Part shown: positions 7,251-16,303 of the stretch, in pieces
How the letters are laid out: each line of letters opens with the position of its first letter
How positions within the stretch are numbered: position 1 is the first letter of the stretch
NCBI RefSeq assembly: GCF_020005365.1
Contig: NZ_JACNML010000008.1
Span: 84,760-148,759, forward strand
Length of the DNA stretch: 64,000 nucleotides
Direction of reading: 5' to 3'
DNA from: Kangiella shandongensis
Lineage (GTDB): Bacteria; Pseudomonadota; Gammaproteobacteria; Enterobacterales; Kangiellaceae
Program-made: the position numbers and the translations under genes
The notes under the pieces: model-generated
Seen by the model: only the letters and a program-made list of their open reading frames with translations
What the model was told of the DNA's origin: nothing
Database searches by the model: none

Positions 7251-8477
7251 TTATGAAATTTTTTTAATTCTTTCCTGAATGAAACGCTTTTCTGCTTCCT
7301 GTTCGGTCAGAGACAGGGCTTTGACAAAGGCTTGGCGAGCTTTATCATGCTGCTCCAGCTTAGTGTAGAAGTCACCCTGAGCCGCATACAGGAGGTGGTA
7401 ATTCAATAATTGTTTTCGCTGAATTAAGTCATTAACCAGCGTTAAGCCAGACTGGGGACCATGGTGCATGGCAATAGCTACTGCTCGATTAAGCTCGATA
7501 ACCGGGGATGGTTGTATGCTCAAAAGCACATCATACAGTTCGATAATTTGTGCCCAGTCGGTTTGCATAAAACTTTTTGCTTCAGCATGAACCGCTGCGA
7601 TGGCGGCCTGTAGTGTAAATGGGTGTCTTATCCGGCTTTGTAAGGATGCCACCAATAGTTGTTGGCCTTGTTGAATATCATCCTGATGCCATAGTGAGCG
7701 GTCCTGATATTCGAGAGTGATGATATCTCCATTATCGTCATGCCGGGCGTCACGCCGTGAATGCTGTATTAGAATAAGAGCGAGCAGCGCTTTAGTTTCT
7801 GGACGTGGCATTAACTGTTCCAGTTGTTGGCACAGCTCAATGGCGTGCTGCACAAGGTGAACTCGGATTGGAAGCTCTCCCTGAGTGGCGTTATAACCTT
7901 CATTAAACAATAAGTAGATTACGTGCAGAACGATATCGAGGCGCTCGGGAATATCGCTGAGATGTGGAACCTCATAAGGAATATTGGCATCGCGGATTTT
8001 ATTTTTTGCTCTGACAATGCGTTGAGCAATAGTGGGTGCTTTGGTTAAGAAAGCTTGAGCGATTTCTTCAGTAGTGAGGCCACATATTTCACGTAACGTC
8101 AGTGCTATTTGAGCTTCAGTGGTAAGAGAGGGGTGGCAACAAGTAAAGATGAGCCGTAACTGATCGTCATGAAAGAGTTTGTAAGTGTCAAAGTCCTGTT
8201 GTTCAACTTCCTGTATTTGCTGCTCAGACAGTTGATGGCTAATCGTGCGAAGCTTTTGTTGCCGTCGGATGTGGTCAATGGCTTTAAAGCGACCGGTTGA
8301 GACTAACCATTCTCGAGGTTTTTCGGGGATGCCTGTTTCTGGCCACTGGTTAAGAGCAGCGATAAACGCTTCGTGTAGTGCTTCTTCTGCAAGATCAAAA
8401 TCACCAAGAAGCCGAATGAGAGTAGCTAAAACCCATCGTGATTCCTGGTGATACAGTTTTGAAATCTGTTGTTCCAT
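7251..8477 (-). CDS. ECF42-like RNA polymerase sigma factor with TPR-like C-terminus
   Basis: The product (408 residues from the ATG at 8477; an in-frame TTG lies one codon earlier) has sigma region 2 (REWLVSTGRFKAIDHIRRQ, about residues 60-80) and region 4. A C-terminal extension of some 220 residues contains TPR-like helical sequence (AAQGDFYTKLEQHDKARQAF). This layout, and adjacency to DGPF genes, is that of ECF group 42. These factors lack a classical anti-sigma factor, and the extension is thought to control activity. The downstream DGPF genes are the expected targets, and a matching promoter lies in between. Group assignment is from architecture and context. Confidence 0.9.
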   Translation of the reverse strand: MEQQISKLYHQESRWVLATLIRLLGDFDLAEEALHEAFIAALNQWPETGIPEKPREWLVSTGRFKAIDHIRRQQKLRTISHQLSEQQIQEVEQQDFDTYKLFHDDQLRLIFTCCHPSLTTEAQIALTLREICGLTTEEIAQAFLTKAPTIAQRIVRAKNKIRDANIPYEVPHLSDIPERLDIVLHVIYLLFNEGYNATQGELPIRVHLVQHAIELCQQLEQLMPRPETKALLALILIQHSRRDARHDDNGDIITLEYQDRSLWHQDDIQQGQQLLVASLQSRIRHPFTLQAAIAAVHAEAKSFMQTDWAQIIELYDVLLSIQPSPVIELNRAVAIAMHHGPQSGLTLVNDLIQRKQLLNYHLLYAAQGDFYTKLEQHDKARQAFVKALSLTEQEAEKRFIQERIKKIS

Positions 8478-8559
8478 CAATCAGCCTAACTTATCGACAA
8501 AGAAAGTAATGTAACACACCTTTTTGAACTTGATGAGATCCCTCACACGACCAGAATAA

Positions 8560-10389
8560 TTACTCAATGACTCGTGCGGCACCTCTATCGGCACTGAGCG
8601 CATGTTGCGCATAAACTTTGAGTGCCGATGACACCGGGCGCTGTCGTGAACGAGGATACCAGCCTAACGCATTTTGCTCATTACGCCTTGCTGTGAGTTC
8701 ATCGTCTTTGACATGCAGTGATAAGTCACGCTGGGCAATATTGATAGCGATAGTGTCACCATCCCTGATCAGTCCAATAACACCTTCGCTCGCTGCCTCT
8801 GGTGACACATGACCAATGGACAGGCCTGAAGTGCCTCCAGAAAACCGGCCGTCCGTAATGAGTGCACAATGTTGATCCAGCCCTTTCGATTTTAGATAGC
8901 TGGTGGGGTAGAGCATTTCCTGCATACCCGGTCCACCCGATGGACCTTCGTAGCGGATAACCACGACGTCACCTTTCTGTATTTGATTGCTCAGAATGGC
9001 TTCGACGGCGCTATCCTGACTTTCAAATACTCGCGCTTTGCCGGTAAAAGTTAAAAGCTCCTGTGGTACCGCAGCTGTTTTGATGATGGCACCATTGGGA
9101 GCAAGGTTACCGTATAAAACAGCAAGACCACCGTCCTGACTGTAGGCGTGCTCGATATTTCGAATGCAACCGTTCGAGCGATCGCTGTCTACAGAGTCAT
9201 AATGGCAGGACTGACTGAAGGCCTGTTGAGTTGGGATGCCGGCAGGTCCTGCCTGATAAAATTGTTTAATCGCATCATCGGTGGCTGTCTGGATATCCCA
9301 CTGTTGAATAAGATCCCCTATCGTTTTTTGTAAAACGGTTGGCTGGGTGGTATTGAGGAGATTCGCTCGGCTAAGTTCACCGAGAATGGCCATAACCCCG
9401 CCAGCGCGATGGACATCTTCCATATGATAGTTTTTTGTGGCCGGAGCAACTTTGCACAGGTTGGGTACTTGTCGGGATAAACGATCGATATCCTGTAAGC
9501 TAAAGTCGATCTGACCTTCATGAGCTGCTGCTAACAAATGCAGCACCGTGTTGGTCGATCCGCCCATGGCAATATCGAGGCTCATGGCGTTGATAAACGA
9601 TTTTCGGTTGGCGATATTGCGTGGCAATACGGATTCATCGCCTTGCTCATAATAGTGGCGACAAAGGTCGACAATCTGGCGCCCGGCGGTTAAGAATAAT
9701 TCCTTGCGATCAGAGTGTGTTGCCAAGAGCGAGCCGTTGCCCGGTAAGGCTAATCCCAAGGCTTCGGTAAGACAGTTCATGGAATTGGCGGTGAACATAC
9801 CGGAGCAGGAACCGCAAGTAGGGCAGGCGCTACGCTCGACCTGTTCGCAATCTTCATCACTGACATCAGGATCTGCCGCTGTGACCATAGCGTCAACCAA
9901 GTCGAGCTTAATCAGTTGATCTGACAGTTTGGTTTTACCGGCTTCCATCGGACCACCTGAGACAAAAATGACAGGGATGTTAAGACGCATGGCTGCCAGC
10001 AGCATGCCCGGTGTAATCTTGTCGCAATTTGAGATGCAGATCAGCGCATCGGCACAATGAGCATTAGCCATATACTCGACCGAGTCGGCAATAATTTCAC
10101 GCGACGGTAGTGAGTAGAGCATGCCAGCATGGCCCATGGCGATGCCGTCATCGATAGCGATGGTATTAAACTCTTTAGCAATACCACCGGCTTTCTCAAT
10201 TTCTGTGGCGACTAACTGCCCCATGTCTTTTAAGTGGACGTGACCGGGAACAAATTGCGTGAATGAATTACAGACCGCGATGATGGGTTTACCAAAATCT
10301 TGATCTTTAACGCCAGTGGCTCGCCACAGGGCGCGAGCACCCGCCATGTTCCTGCCGTGAGTAGAAGTCTTAGAGCGATAGTCAGGCAT
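8560..10389 (-). CDS. ilvD: Dihydroxy-acid dehydratase
   Basis: The 609-residue enzyme dehydrates 2,3-dihydroxy acids to the 2-keto acids that precede valine and isoleucine. Iron-sulfur cluster cysteines are visible at Cys122 ([12 protein letters not shown]) and Cys195 ([11 protein letters not shown]), with the conserved DDGIAMGH segment. The frame is open for 48 codons upstream, but the ATG at 10389 gives the standard N-terminus ([23 protein letters not shown]) and overlaps the ilvE end by eight bases, consistent with translational coupling. It is the last gene of the ilv operon here. Confidence 0.97.
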   Translation of the reverse strand: MPDYRSKTSTHGRNMAGARALWRATGVKDQDFGKPIIAVCNSFTQFVPGHVHLKDMGQLVATEIEKAGGIAKEFNTIAIDDGIAMGHAGMLYSLPSREIIADSVEYMANAHCADALICISNCDKITPGMLLAAMRLNIPVIFVSGGPMEAGKTKLSDQLIKLDLVDAMVTAADPDVSDEDCEQVERSACPTCGSCSGMFTANSMNCLTEALGLALPGNGSLLATHSDRKELFLTAGRQIVDLCRHYYEQGDESVLPRNIANRKSFINAMSLDIAMGGSTNTVLHLLAAAHEGQIDFSLQDIDRLSRQVPNLCKVAPATKNYHMEDVHRAGGVMAILGELSRANLLNTTQPTVLQKTIGDLIQQWDIQTATDDAIKQFYQAGPAGIPTQQAFSQSCHYDSVDSDRSNGCIRNIEHAYSQDGGLAVLYGNLAPNGAIIKTAAVPQELLTFTGKARVFESQDSAVEAILSNQIQKGDVVVIRYEGPSGGPGMQEMLYPTSYLKSKGLDQHCALITDGRFSGGTSGLSIGHVSPEAASEGVIGLIRDGDTIAINIAQRDLSLHVKDDELTARRNEQNALGWYPRSRQRPVSSALKVYAQHALSADRGAARVIE

Positions 10390-11332
10390 AAGATGTTTCC
10401 TCAATAGCGTTGACGGTTTCCAGCCAGCCGTATTCATCTTCAGTGGTGCCGTTAAACAGGCCAAAAAAGGCTTGTTGTAATTTTGCCGTAATGGGGCCGC
10501 GTGTACCCGAGCCAACCGCCAGATCATCAACACTTTTTATGGGCACAATTTCGGCTGCTGTACCAGTCATAAAAGCTTCGTCGGCGAGATATAGCGCTTC
10601 ACGTGTCATGTTTTGCTCGATGACTTCATAGCCCATCTGGCGTGCTAAGGTCATCACCGTATCGCGTGTAATGCCCGGCAAAATAGAGGCGGTAAATGGT
10701 GGTGTATAAAGTGTTTTGTTTCTCACCACAAAAATATTTTCGCCAGAGCCTTCGGAAATATAACCGTTCACATCAAGAGCGATACCTTCAACATAACCTT
10801 TACGTGTGGCTTCACCGACGATCAGTTGTGACGACAGGTAATTACCTCCTGCCTTGGCCGCCGCCGGAATAGTATTAGGCGCGACCCGGTTCCAGGAGGA
10901 AATACAGACATCAACACCCTGCTCAATGGAATCATTGCCTAAATAGGAGTCCCATGGAAACGCCGCAATGGATACGTCAACCGGGTTGTTGCTTGGACTG
11001 ACACCGATAGAGCCATAGCCAAAAAATGCCACTGGACGCAAGTAAGCATCACGCAAGGTGTTGCTACTGATTACCTGGTGGCATGCTTCGAGCAGTTCGT
11101 CGAAAGAGTAGGGGATGCTCATGCGATAAATTTTAGCCGACAAATATAAACGTTCGATGTGTTCACGCAAACGAAAAAATGCGGGGCCCTTATCCGTATC
11201 GTAACAGCGAATGCCTTCGAACACAGATGAGCCATAATGGATAGCATGACTAAGGACATGAACCTGTGCCTGTTGCCATGGAACTGTCTTACCGTTAAAC
11301 CAGATATATTCAGGGGGATTAATTTTAGCCAT
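10382..11332 (-). CDS. ilvE: Branched-chain amino-acid aminotransferase
   Basis: This is a class IV PLP-dependent aminotransferase of 316 residues which transfers amino groups between glutamate and the keto acids of valine, leucine and isoleucine. Lys160 in [12 protein letters not shown] is the expected PLP lysine, and [10 protein letters not shown] is the cofactor-phosphate region. The ATG at 11332 ([15 protein letters not shown]) is preferred over an upstream in-frame start because it matches the family. It overlaps the cimA end by eight bases and the ilvD start by eight bases, so the three genes are tightly coupled. Confidence 0.96.
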   Translation of the reverse strand: MAKINPPEYIWFNGKTVPWQQAQVHVLSHAIHYGSSVFEGIRCYDTDKGPAFFRLREHIERLYLSAKIYRMSIPYSFDELLEACHQVISSNTLRDAYLRPVAFFGYGSIGVSPSNNPVDVSIAAFPWDSYLGNDSIEQGVDVCISSWNRVAPNTIPAAAKAGGNYLSSQLIVGEATRKGYVEGIALDVNGYISEGSGENIFVVRNKTLYTPPFTASILPGITRDTVMTLARQMGYEVIEQNMTREALYLADEAFMTGTAAEIVPIKSVDDLAVGSGTRGPITAKLQQAFFGLFNGTTEDEYGWLETVNAIEETSYA

Positions 11333-12971
11333 TAAGAGTCTCCTCGTTGTCGTCGGTATTGGTCGGTACGTCAACGGCGTTTGAATGATGACGATACTTA
11401 ATTAAAAAGAGTTCATAGCTGTCCACCAGCGCCTGCGTGCTGGCCTGAATGATATTGTCAGAGCAGCCGATGGTCGCCCAGTGGTGGCCGTTAAAACCGG
11501 ACTGGATCCAGACGCGTGTGGTGGCAGCCGAAGCTTTTTGTGGATTAATAATTGATACTTTGTAGTCAGTTAGCTTCATTGCCTTGAGTTGCGGATAAAA
11601 TCCTATTAAGGATTTCTTCAGGGCTCGATTCAGTGCATCAACCGGCCCGGGAGCTTCTGCCGCAACGTGTGATACCGTATTACCCACCTCGAGCTTCACC
11701 GTAGCGATGCAGGGGTGTGTTTGTTTATCGGCAGCAAGAACAACATCACTGGTGTGGATCTGAATGTTTAAAATGTTAAAGCTTGCCTGGTAAGACGGCT
11801 CTTGTTTTCGCAATAGCATCTCGAAGGAGCCGGGAGCATTTTCCAAGGTCAACCCTGTTTGTTCGAGCGACTTAATATTGCTTAACACTTGCTGGAAATT
11901 ACGCGACACGTCGAGCCCCAGCTTTTTTGCCTGCAATTTAATGTTTGCCTTACCAGACAGCTCTGATATAGAAATTTGACGGTGGTTACCGACCAGCTCA
12001 GGGGCAATATGTTCATAGGTATCGCTCGCTTCGCTGATAGCGGCAACATGAATTCCCCCTTTGTGATTAAATGCATGATGACCAACAAAAGCCGCGCTAT
12101 TGTTCAGCGGAATGTTAGTTATGTCGGCAACATCATGTGCCAGCTGGGTAAGGCGCCCTGAATCAATGGTTGAGGTGAGTTTGAACTCATCGTTATAGGG
12201 TGACTTTAGCTGAAGGTTGGCTAATACACTGAGTAGGTTAGCGTTACCGCAGCGCTCGCCGTAACCATTGACGGTTCCCTGGATCAGAGATGCACCGGAG
12301 CTCACGGCGAGTAAACTGTTGGCCACAGCCATATCACAGTCATTATGACAATGAATGCCTAAACTTAACTGAGGGAACTGTTGCCGAATGGATGTTACCG
12401 CCGCGGCTATTTCCTGCGGCATACTGCCGCCATTGGTATCACACAGCGTGACATTATCAACCCCGGCATTGAGCGCTACCTGTATGCACTGCTCAACATA
12501 TTCACGGTTGTGTTTAAAACCATCGAAAAAATGCTCGGCATCAAGAATAACTTCGCGCCGATGCTGTTTTAAGAAGCGAATGGTGTCATAAATCATTTCC
12601 AGGTTTTCGCTCAACTCGGTTCGCAGTACTTTTTCAACATGATAGCTCCAAAACTTACAGACAATAGCGATAACAGGAGTGTCAGCATCAAGCAGTGCTT
12701 TGACCTGTGGATCATGTTCGACTGCTATGTAAGGCTTGCGCGTCGAACCAAAGGCAACTAATTTTGTATGCTTCAGTTTGAGTCGTTTTACGCGTTGAAA
12801 GTAGGCTTCATCTTTCGGGTTCGAGCCAGGCCAGCCCCCTTCGATATAATCAAAACCAAAATCGTCTAATTTCTGCGTAAGCGTCAGTTTATCGTCTAAC
12901 GAATAACTGATGCCTTTGCTCTGGGCACCATCTCTCAGTGTCGTGTCGTATAGATAAAGTCGTTTATTCAT
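11325..12971 (-). CDS. cimA: (R)-citramalate synthase
   Basis: The 548-residue product belongs to the HMGL-like / LeuA family, with DTTLRDGAQS at residues 9-18, the metal motif HCHND, NGYGERCGNANL and a C-terminal regulatory domain. The segment YIEGGWPGSNPKDEAYF is characteristic of the citramalate synthase branch rather than isopropylmalate synthase. The enzyme condenses pyruvate with acetyl-CoA to citramalate, the entry to the threonine-independent route to 2-ketobutyrate and isoleucine. It sits inside the ilv operon where enteric bacteria carry ilvA. The leuBCD-type enzymes needed for the next steps are not in the window. Start ATG at 12971; overlaps ilvM by eight bases. Confidence 0.9.
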   Translation of the reverse strand: MNKRLYLYDTTLRDGAQSKGISYSLDDKLTLTQKLDDFGFDYIEGGWPGSNPKDEAYFQRVKRLKLKHTKLVAFGSTRKPYIAVEHDPQVKALLDADTPVIAIVCKFWSYHVEKVLRTELSENLEMIYDTIRFLKQHRREVILDAEHFFDGFKHNREYVEQCIQVALNAGVDNVTLCDTNGGSMPQEIAAAVTSIRQQFPQLSLGIHCHNDCDMAVANSLLAVSSGASLIQGTVNGYGERCGNANLLSVLANLQLKSPYNDEFKLTSTIDSGRLTQLAHDVADITNIPLNNSAAFVGHHAFNHKGGIHVAAISEASDTYEHIAPELVGNHRQISISELSGKANIKLQAKKLGLDVSRNFQQVLSNIKSLEQTGLTLENAPGSFEMLLRKQEPSYQASFNILNIQIHTSDVVLAADKQTHPCIATVKLEVGNTVSHVAAEAPGPVDALNRALKKSLIGFYPQLKAMKLTDYKVSIINPQKASAATTRVWIQSGFNGHHWATIGCSDNIIQASTQALVDSYELFLIKYRHHSNAVDVPTNTDDNEETLNG

Positions 12972-13233
12972 TACCGAGACAACTCCTGAGTTTAGAGTGT
13001 GCCTGTTGATGCACCTCAACAACGTCTACCAATTTATGCAGCTGGTGATAAAGGTTCTCAGCGGAGCGTTCGCTGGTGAGTTGTAAGGTCACGCTCATGC
13101 CATTTTCCAAAGCTTCTTCGCGAGCCAGGCAGTAATTTACTTCGAATCCTCGGTGGCGAATGAGACGAAGAATTCGTTCCAAACTACCGGTTGATTGGCG
13201 AAGAATGATTTTGAACGTATTGGTATTCATCAT
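12964..13233 (-). CDS. ilvM: Acetolactate synthase small (regulatory) subunit, IlvM type
   Basis: The 89-residue protein is a single ACT-like domain, the short IlvM type of regulatory subunit that activates the catalytic acetolactate synthase and may confer feedback control. The ATG at 13233 overlaps the stop of the large-subunit gene as ATGA. A second ATG follows immediately at 13230, so the protein may be one residue shorter. Low sequence conservation is normal for this family; the assignment rests on size, ACT-like sequence (FKIILRQSTGSLERILRLIRHRGF) and position. Confidence 0.88.
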   Translation of the reverse strand: MMNTNTFKIILRQSTGSLERILRLIRHRGFEVNYCLAREEALENGMSVTLQLTSERSAENLYHQLHKLVDVVEVHQQAHSKLRSCLGNE

Positions 13234-14927
13234 GTTTTGATCTCCTCAATATAATCACTATTACTTTTACCGGGTGGAACTAATGGCCAGACGTTGTCGT
13301 CAGGATCGATGGCAACGTGTAGCAGAAAGCTTCCTTTCGTATTCAGGAAGGTTTGTAGCGCGTGTTCGACTTCTTCAGCTTTATTAATCGACAGGCTTGG
13401 TACCTCGAAAGCTTGCGCTAAACGGCAGAAATCTGGGTTATCGGAAAGGTCGATTTCACTAAAGCGTTTATCGAAAAATAAGCTCTGCCACTGTCTGACC
13501 ATACCCAGCCGCTGGTTGTCGAGTAGCAGAATTTTGACGTCAATGTTGTAGCGCTTCAGGGTCGCCAGTTCTTGAATATTCATCATGATAGAGCCGTCGC
13601 CTGAGACATTGATTACGGTGCATTCAGGTTGAGCCAGCTTGGCTCCTATTGCGGCCGGTAGCCCATAACCCATGGCCCCCAGGCCCCCACTGCTGAGGTG
13701 GTGGTGGGGGGCGTGGAATTGCATGTGTTGAGCCACCCACATTTGGTGTTGGCCAACATCGCAGCTGATGAAAGTGTTACTACCTGAACTTAAACACGAT
13801 AGGCGATGCAGTAATGCCGGTGCATAGATCGATGTAAACGGTGCGTCATAACGAGCCGCCAGTCGAGCCTTATCCTGCAGGCATTGATAACGCCACTGAT
13901 GAGCATTGTGATGCTGAAAACGAGGTAAGGTGTGTTGGTGCAATTGCCGCAATACAGTGCTCATGGAGCCGACCAGACTGACATCGGTTTGGCGCAGTTT
14001 ATTAATTTCGGCACGATCACAGTCGATGTGAATCACTTTGGCGTCGGGAGCGAACAACTGCAGATTGCCTGTCGCGCGATCATCGAGGCGAGCCCCTACT
14101 ACCAGCAACAGGTCACAGGCCTGAACGGCATTATTAGCTGTCTTAGTGCCGTGCATACCCAGCATTCCCAGGTTGTAACTATGGTCGCTTGGAATAGCGC
14201 CAATACCTTTCAGGGTAGTCACCGTGGGTAGTTTAAACTCGTCCACCAGCTGCTTCAGTTCGCCGCAGGACTGGGCCAGCCCAACGCCACCGCCGGCATA
14301 AACCAGTGGCCTGCTGCTTTGTGATAGCAGTAAGCTGGCACTCTCAATGCTTTCTGCTGGTAGCTCGGAGGTTGAATGTGCCTTGAGCTGAGTATCCAGT
14401 TGCTGACTATAAGCCAAACTGGCCGCAGGTAACTCCGCTAGTTGTACATCTTTGGCTATATCAACCAAAACCGGTCCCGGACGACCATGTTGTGCCAGCT
14501 GGATGGCTTCATTCAGCATACGCGGCAGATCTTCAATCCGCTGCACTAAATAACTGTGTTTAACGATGGGTAAGGATAACCCGTAGGTATCGACTTCCTG
14601 AAAAGCATCGGTGCCGATCAACTGCGAATTAACCTGTCCGGTTATGGTAAGTAATGGAACCGAGTCCATATAGGCATTCGCGATCCCAGTAACTAGGTTG
14701 GTCGCACCCGGCCCGGAGGTTGCCATACATACCCCCAGCCGAGCCGAAGCCCGGGCATAGCCGTCAGCAGCAAATACTGCTCCTTGTTCGTGTCGACAGA
14801 GCACATGCTTGATGCCGCTGCCTAAGAGCGCATCATAAATTGGCATGATGGCACCGCCAGGGTAGCCAAACACCGTCTCAACCTGATGTCGTTTTAAAGT
14901 TTTGATTAAGTAATCTGCACCACGCAT
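13230..14927 (-). CDS. ilvG: Acetolactate synthase large subunit, IlvG type
   Basis: This 565-residue thiamine-diphosphate enzyme forms acetolactate or acetohydroxybutyrate, the first common step of valine and isoleucine synthesis. Catalytic Glu47 is in CRHEQGAVFAADGYA, the ThDP motif begins at GDGSIMMN, and LLLDNQRLGMVRQWQ is closest to IlvG-type enzymes. The start at 14927 (MRGADYLIKTLKRHQV) follows AAGGTG and gives the usual N-terminus. The frame extends 11 codons upstream into ilvC, which is less likely. It lies 13 bases after ilvC. Confidence 0.95.
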   Translation of the reverse strand: MRGADYLIKTLKRHQVETVFGYPGGAIMPIYDALLGSGIKHVLCRHEQGAVFAADGYARASARLGVCMATSGPGATNLVTGIANAYMDSVPLLTITGQVNSQLIGTDAFQEVDTYGLSLPIVKHSYLVQRIEDLPRMLNEAIQLAQHGRPGPVLVDIAKDVQLAELPAASLAYSQQLDTQLKAHSTSELPAESIESASLLLSQSSRPLVYAGGGVGLAQSCGELKQLVDEFKLPTVTTLKGIGAIPSDHSYNLGMLGMHGTKTANNAVQACDLLLVVGARLDDRATGNLQLFAPDAKVIHIDCDRAEINKLRQTDVSLVGSMSTVLRQLHQHTLPRFQHHNAHQWRYQCLQDKARLAARYDAPFTSIYAPALLHRLSCLSSGSNTFISCDVGQHQMWVAQHMQFHAPHHHLSSGGLGAMGYGLPAAIGAKLAQPECTVINVSGDGSIMMNIQELATLKRYNIDVKILLLDNQRLGMVRQWQSLFFDKRFSEIDLSDNPDFCRLAQAFEVPSLSINKAEEVEHALQTFLNTKGSFLLHVAIDPDDNVWPLVPPGKSNSDYIEEIKT

Positions 14928-14940
14928 AACATCACCTTCG

Positions 14941-15957
14941 CTAATTGATGGTTTGATCAACCAACGGCTTTTTCTTAATCCATGGCATCATGCCGCGCAG
15001 CTGCTCACCAACCGTTTCAATCGGGTGCTGGGCGTGAGCGCCTCTAAGCTGAAGTAACGTTTGGTAGTCGTTTCGACAGTCGTCGACATATTCTTTGGCG
15101 AATTGGCCGTTTTGGATCTCTTGCAGGATATCTTTCATCGCCGCTTTGGTATCTTTCGTGACCAGTCGATTACCGCGGGTTAAATCACCGTACTCAGCAG
15201 TGTTGGAAATTGAGTAGCGCATGGTGTTAATGCCACCTTCGTACATCAGATCGACGATCAATTTAAGTTCGTGTAGGCATTCGAAGTAAGCCATTTCCGG
15301 GGCGTAGCCTGCTTCGACCAAAGTTTCAAAACCAGCTTGAACCAGAGCTGCAGTACCGCCACACAGAACGGCCTGCTCGCCGAATAGATCGGTTTCGGTT
15401 TCTTCTTTAAAGGTCGTTTCGATAATGCCGGCACGGCCGCCACCGATAGCGCTAGCGTAGGCGTAGGCTTGCTGTTTCGTATCGCCAGTAACATCCTGAT
15501 GAATGGCTACGAGGCAGGGTACGCCGCTACCTTCGGTATAAGTCGAGCGAACCGTATGACCGGGGCCTTTAGGCGCCACCATAAATACATTGATATCGTC
15601 GCGGGGATTGATTTGCTCAAAATGAACATTAAAGCCATGGGCGAAACCGAGGCTGGCACCAGCTTTTAAATTTGGCTTAACATACTGCTCGTAAACCGTG
15701 GGTTGATGTTCGTCTGGAAGTAACATCATAACCAGATCGGCGTCCTGCAATGCTTCTTCTATGGCGGCGCCGGGCATATTGCTGCGGCGTAACTTTTCAA
15801 AACTGCCTGAGCCCTGACGCAAGCCAACGGTAACGTCGAAATCACTGTCTTTTAGATTATTCGAATGGGCGTAGCCTTGCGAGCCATAGCCTAGAATAAC
15901 GATTTTCTTGTCGTTAAGTACTTCGGTCTTAATGTCGTTGTCGTATGTCACTTTCAT
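14941..15957 (-). CDS. ilvC: Ketol-acid reductoisomerase (class I)
   Basis: At 338 residues this is the short class I enzyme, unlike the long class II form of enteric bacteria. It carries out the Mg2+-dependent alkyl shift and NADPH reduction of acetolactate and acetohydroxybutyrate. The nucleotide-binding motif VILGYGSQGYAHSNNLKDS is near residues 20-38, and conserved acidic metal ligands occur in the C-terminal domain (GEQAVLCGG, FECLHELKLIVDLMYEGG). It is the first structural gene of the operon and follows two tandem leader attenuators. Confidence 0.97.
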   Translation of the reverse strand: MKVTYDNDIKTEVLNDKKIVILGYGSQGYAHSNNLKDSDFDVTVGLRQGSGSFEKLRRSNMPGAAIEEALQDADLVMMLLPDEHQPTVYEQYVKPNLKAGASLGFAHGFNVHFEQINPRDDINVFMVAPKGPGHTVRSTYTEGSGVPCLVAIHQDVTGDTKQQAYAYASAIGGGRAGIIETTFKEETETDLFGEQAVLCGGTAALVQAGFETLVEAGYAPEMAYFECLHELKLIVDLMYEGGINTMRYSISNTAEYGDLTRGNRLVTKDTKAAMKDILQEIQNGQFAKEYVDDCRNDYQTLLQLRGAHAQHPIETVGEQLRGMMPWIKKKPLVDQTIN

Positions 15958-15985
15958 GATTGCTCCTGAACTTTTTTTGCTAAGT

Positions 15986-16021
15986 AAAAAAAAGCCCCCG
16001 GACTTTTCAGTGCGGGGGCTT
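15986..16021 (-). terminator. ilv attenuator terminator 2 (proximal to ilvC)
   Basis: On the minus strand AAGCCCCCG and CGGGGGCTT arms (loop CACTGAAAAGTC) are followed by a run of T residues. It is identical in stem and loop to the copy at 16245-16281, exactly 260 bases away. It lies 29 bases before the ilvC start. Confidence 0.9.
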
Positions 16022-16043
16022 GGTTATTTGTTATGCTTCTAAC

Positions 16044-16121
16044 TCACATGCGCCCCCGTTGCGGTAATAAAATCACCACAATAATTAAGACGACGATAAT
16101 GTTTGAAGTTAGAAAATTCAT
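16044..16121 (-). CDS. ilvL: ilv leader peptide 2 (proximal)
   Basis: A 25-codon ORF on the ilv strand encodes five Ile, four Val and four Leu codons, with the core NIIVVLIIVVILLPQRGR. This is the composition of an attenuator leader peptide sensing all three branched-chain amino acids. The stop codon is 22 bases before the terminator hairpin at 15986-16021. Its Arg-Gly-Arg codons contain GGGGGC (16052-16057), which can pair with the 5' arm of the terminator. It is too short to be found by ordinary ORF limits, but the second copy upstream confirms it. Confidence 0.88.
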   Translation of the reverse strand: MNFLTSNIIVVLIIVVILLPQRGRM

Positions 16122-16244
16122 AATATAAAAAGCTACTTACATGAGTTGCACAGTGTCACTTGCACCATTTCGCTGGTGGTGTGCTTTACTTCAGTTTGTT
16201 GCTTGTCTCCTTCAGTACTGTGTACATATTCATTTGTTGGGGCC

Positions 16245-16281
16245 AAAAAAAAAGCCCCCGGACTTTTCAGTGCGGGGGCTT
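16245..16281 (-). terminator. ilv attenuator terminator 1 (distal)
   Basis: AAGCCCCCG/CGGGGGCTT stem-loop with a run of nine T residues on the minus strand, the same sequence as the proximal copy. Transcription from the ilv promoter must pass this hairpin before reaching the second leader. Confidence 0.9.
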
Positions 16282-16303
16282 GGTCATTCGTCAGGTTTCT
16301 AAC

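Noticed and set aside
8494..8499. Second TGTCGA in front of the sigma gene, suggesting autoregulation
   Set aside because: No CGA element lies 16-18 bases downstream and the position would put the -10 in the start codon.
8390..10533. Extended ilvD start at 10533
   Set aside because: The extra residues come from the alternative frame of ilvE; the ATG at 10389 gives the conserved N-terminus and a normal short overlap.
16122..16244. Two very short frames (10 to 15 codons) in the spacer between ilv attenuators
   Set aside because: They lack branched-chain codon enrichment and any similarity to the two leader peptides.
15986..16281. Reading the repeated C-rich hairpins as REP elements or a small CRISPR array
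   Set aside because: Only two copies exist, each tied to a leader peptide and followed by a T run on the ilv strand; this is attenuator structure, not an array.
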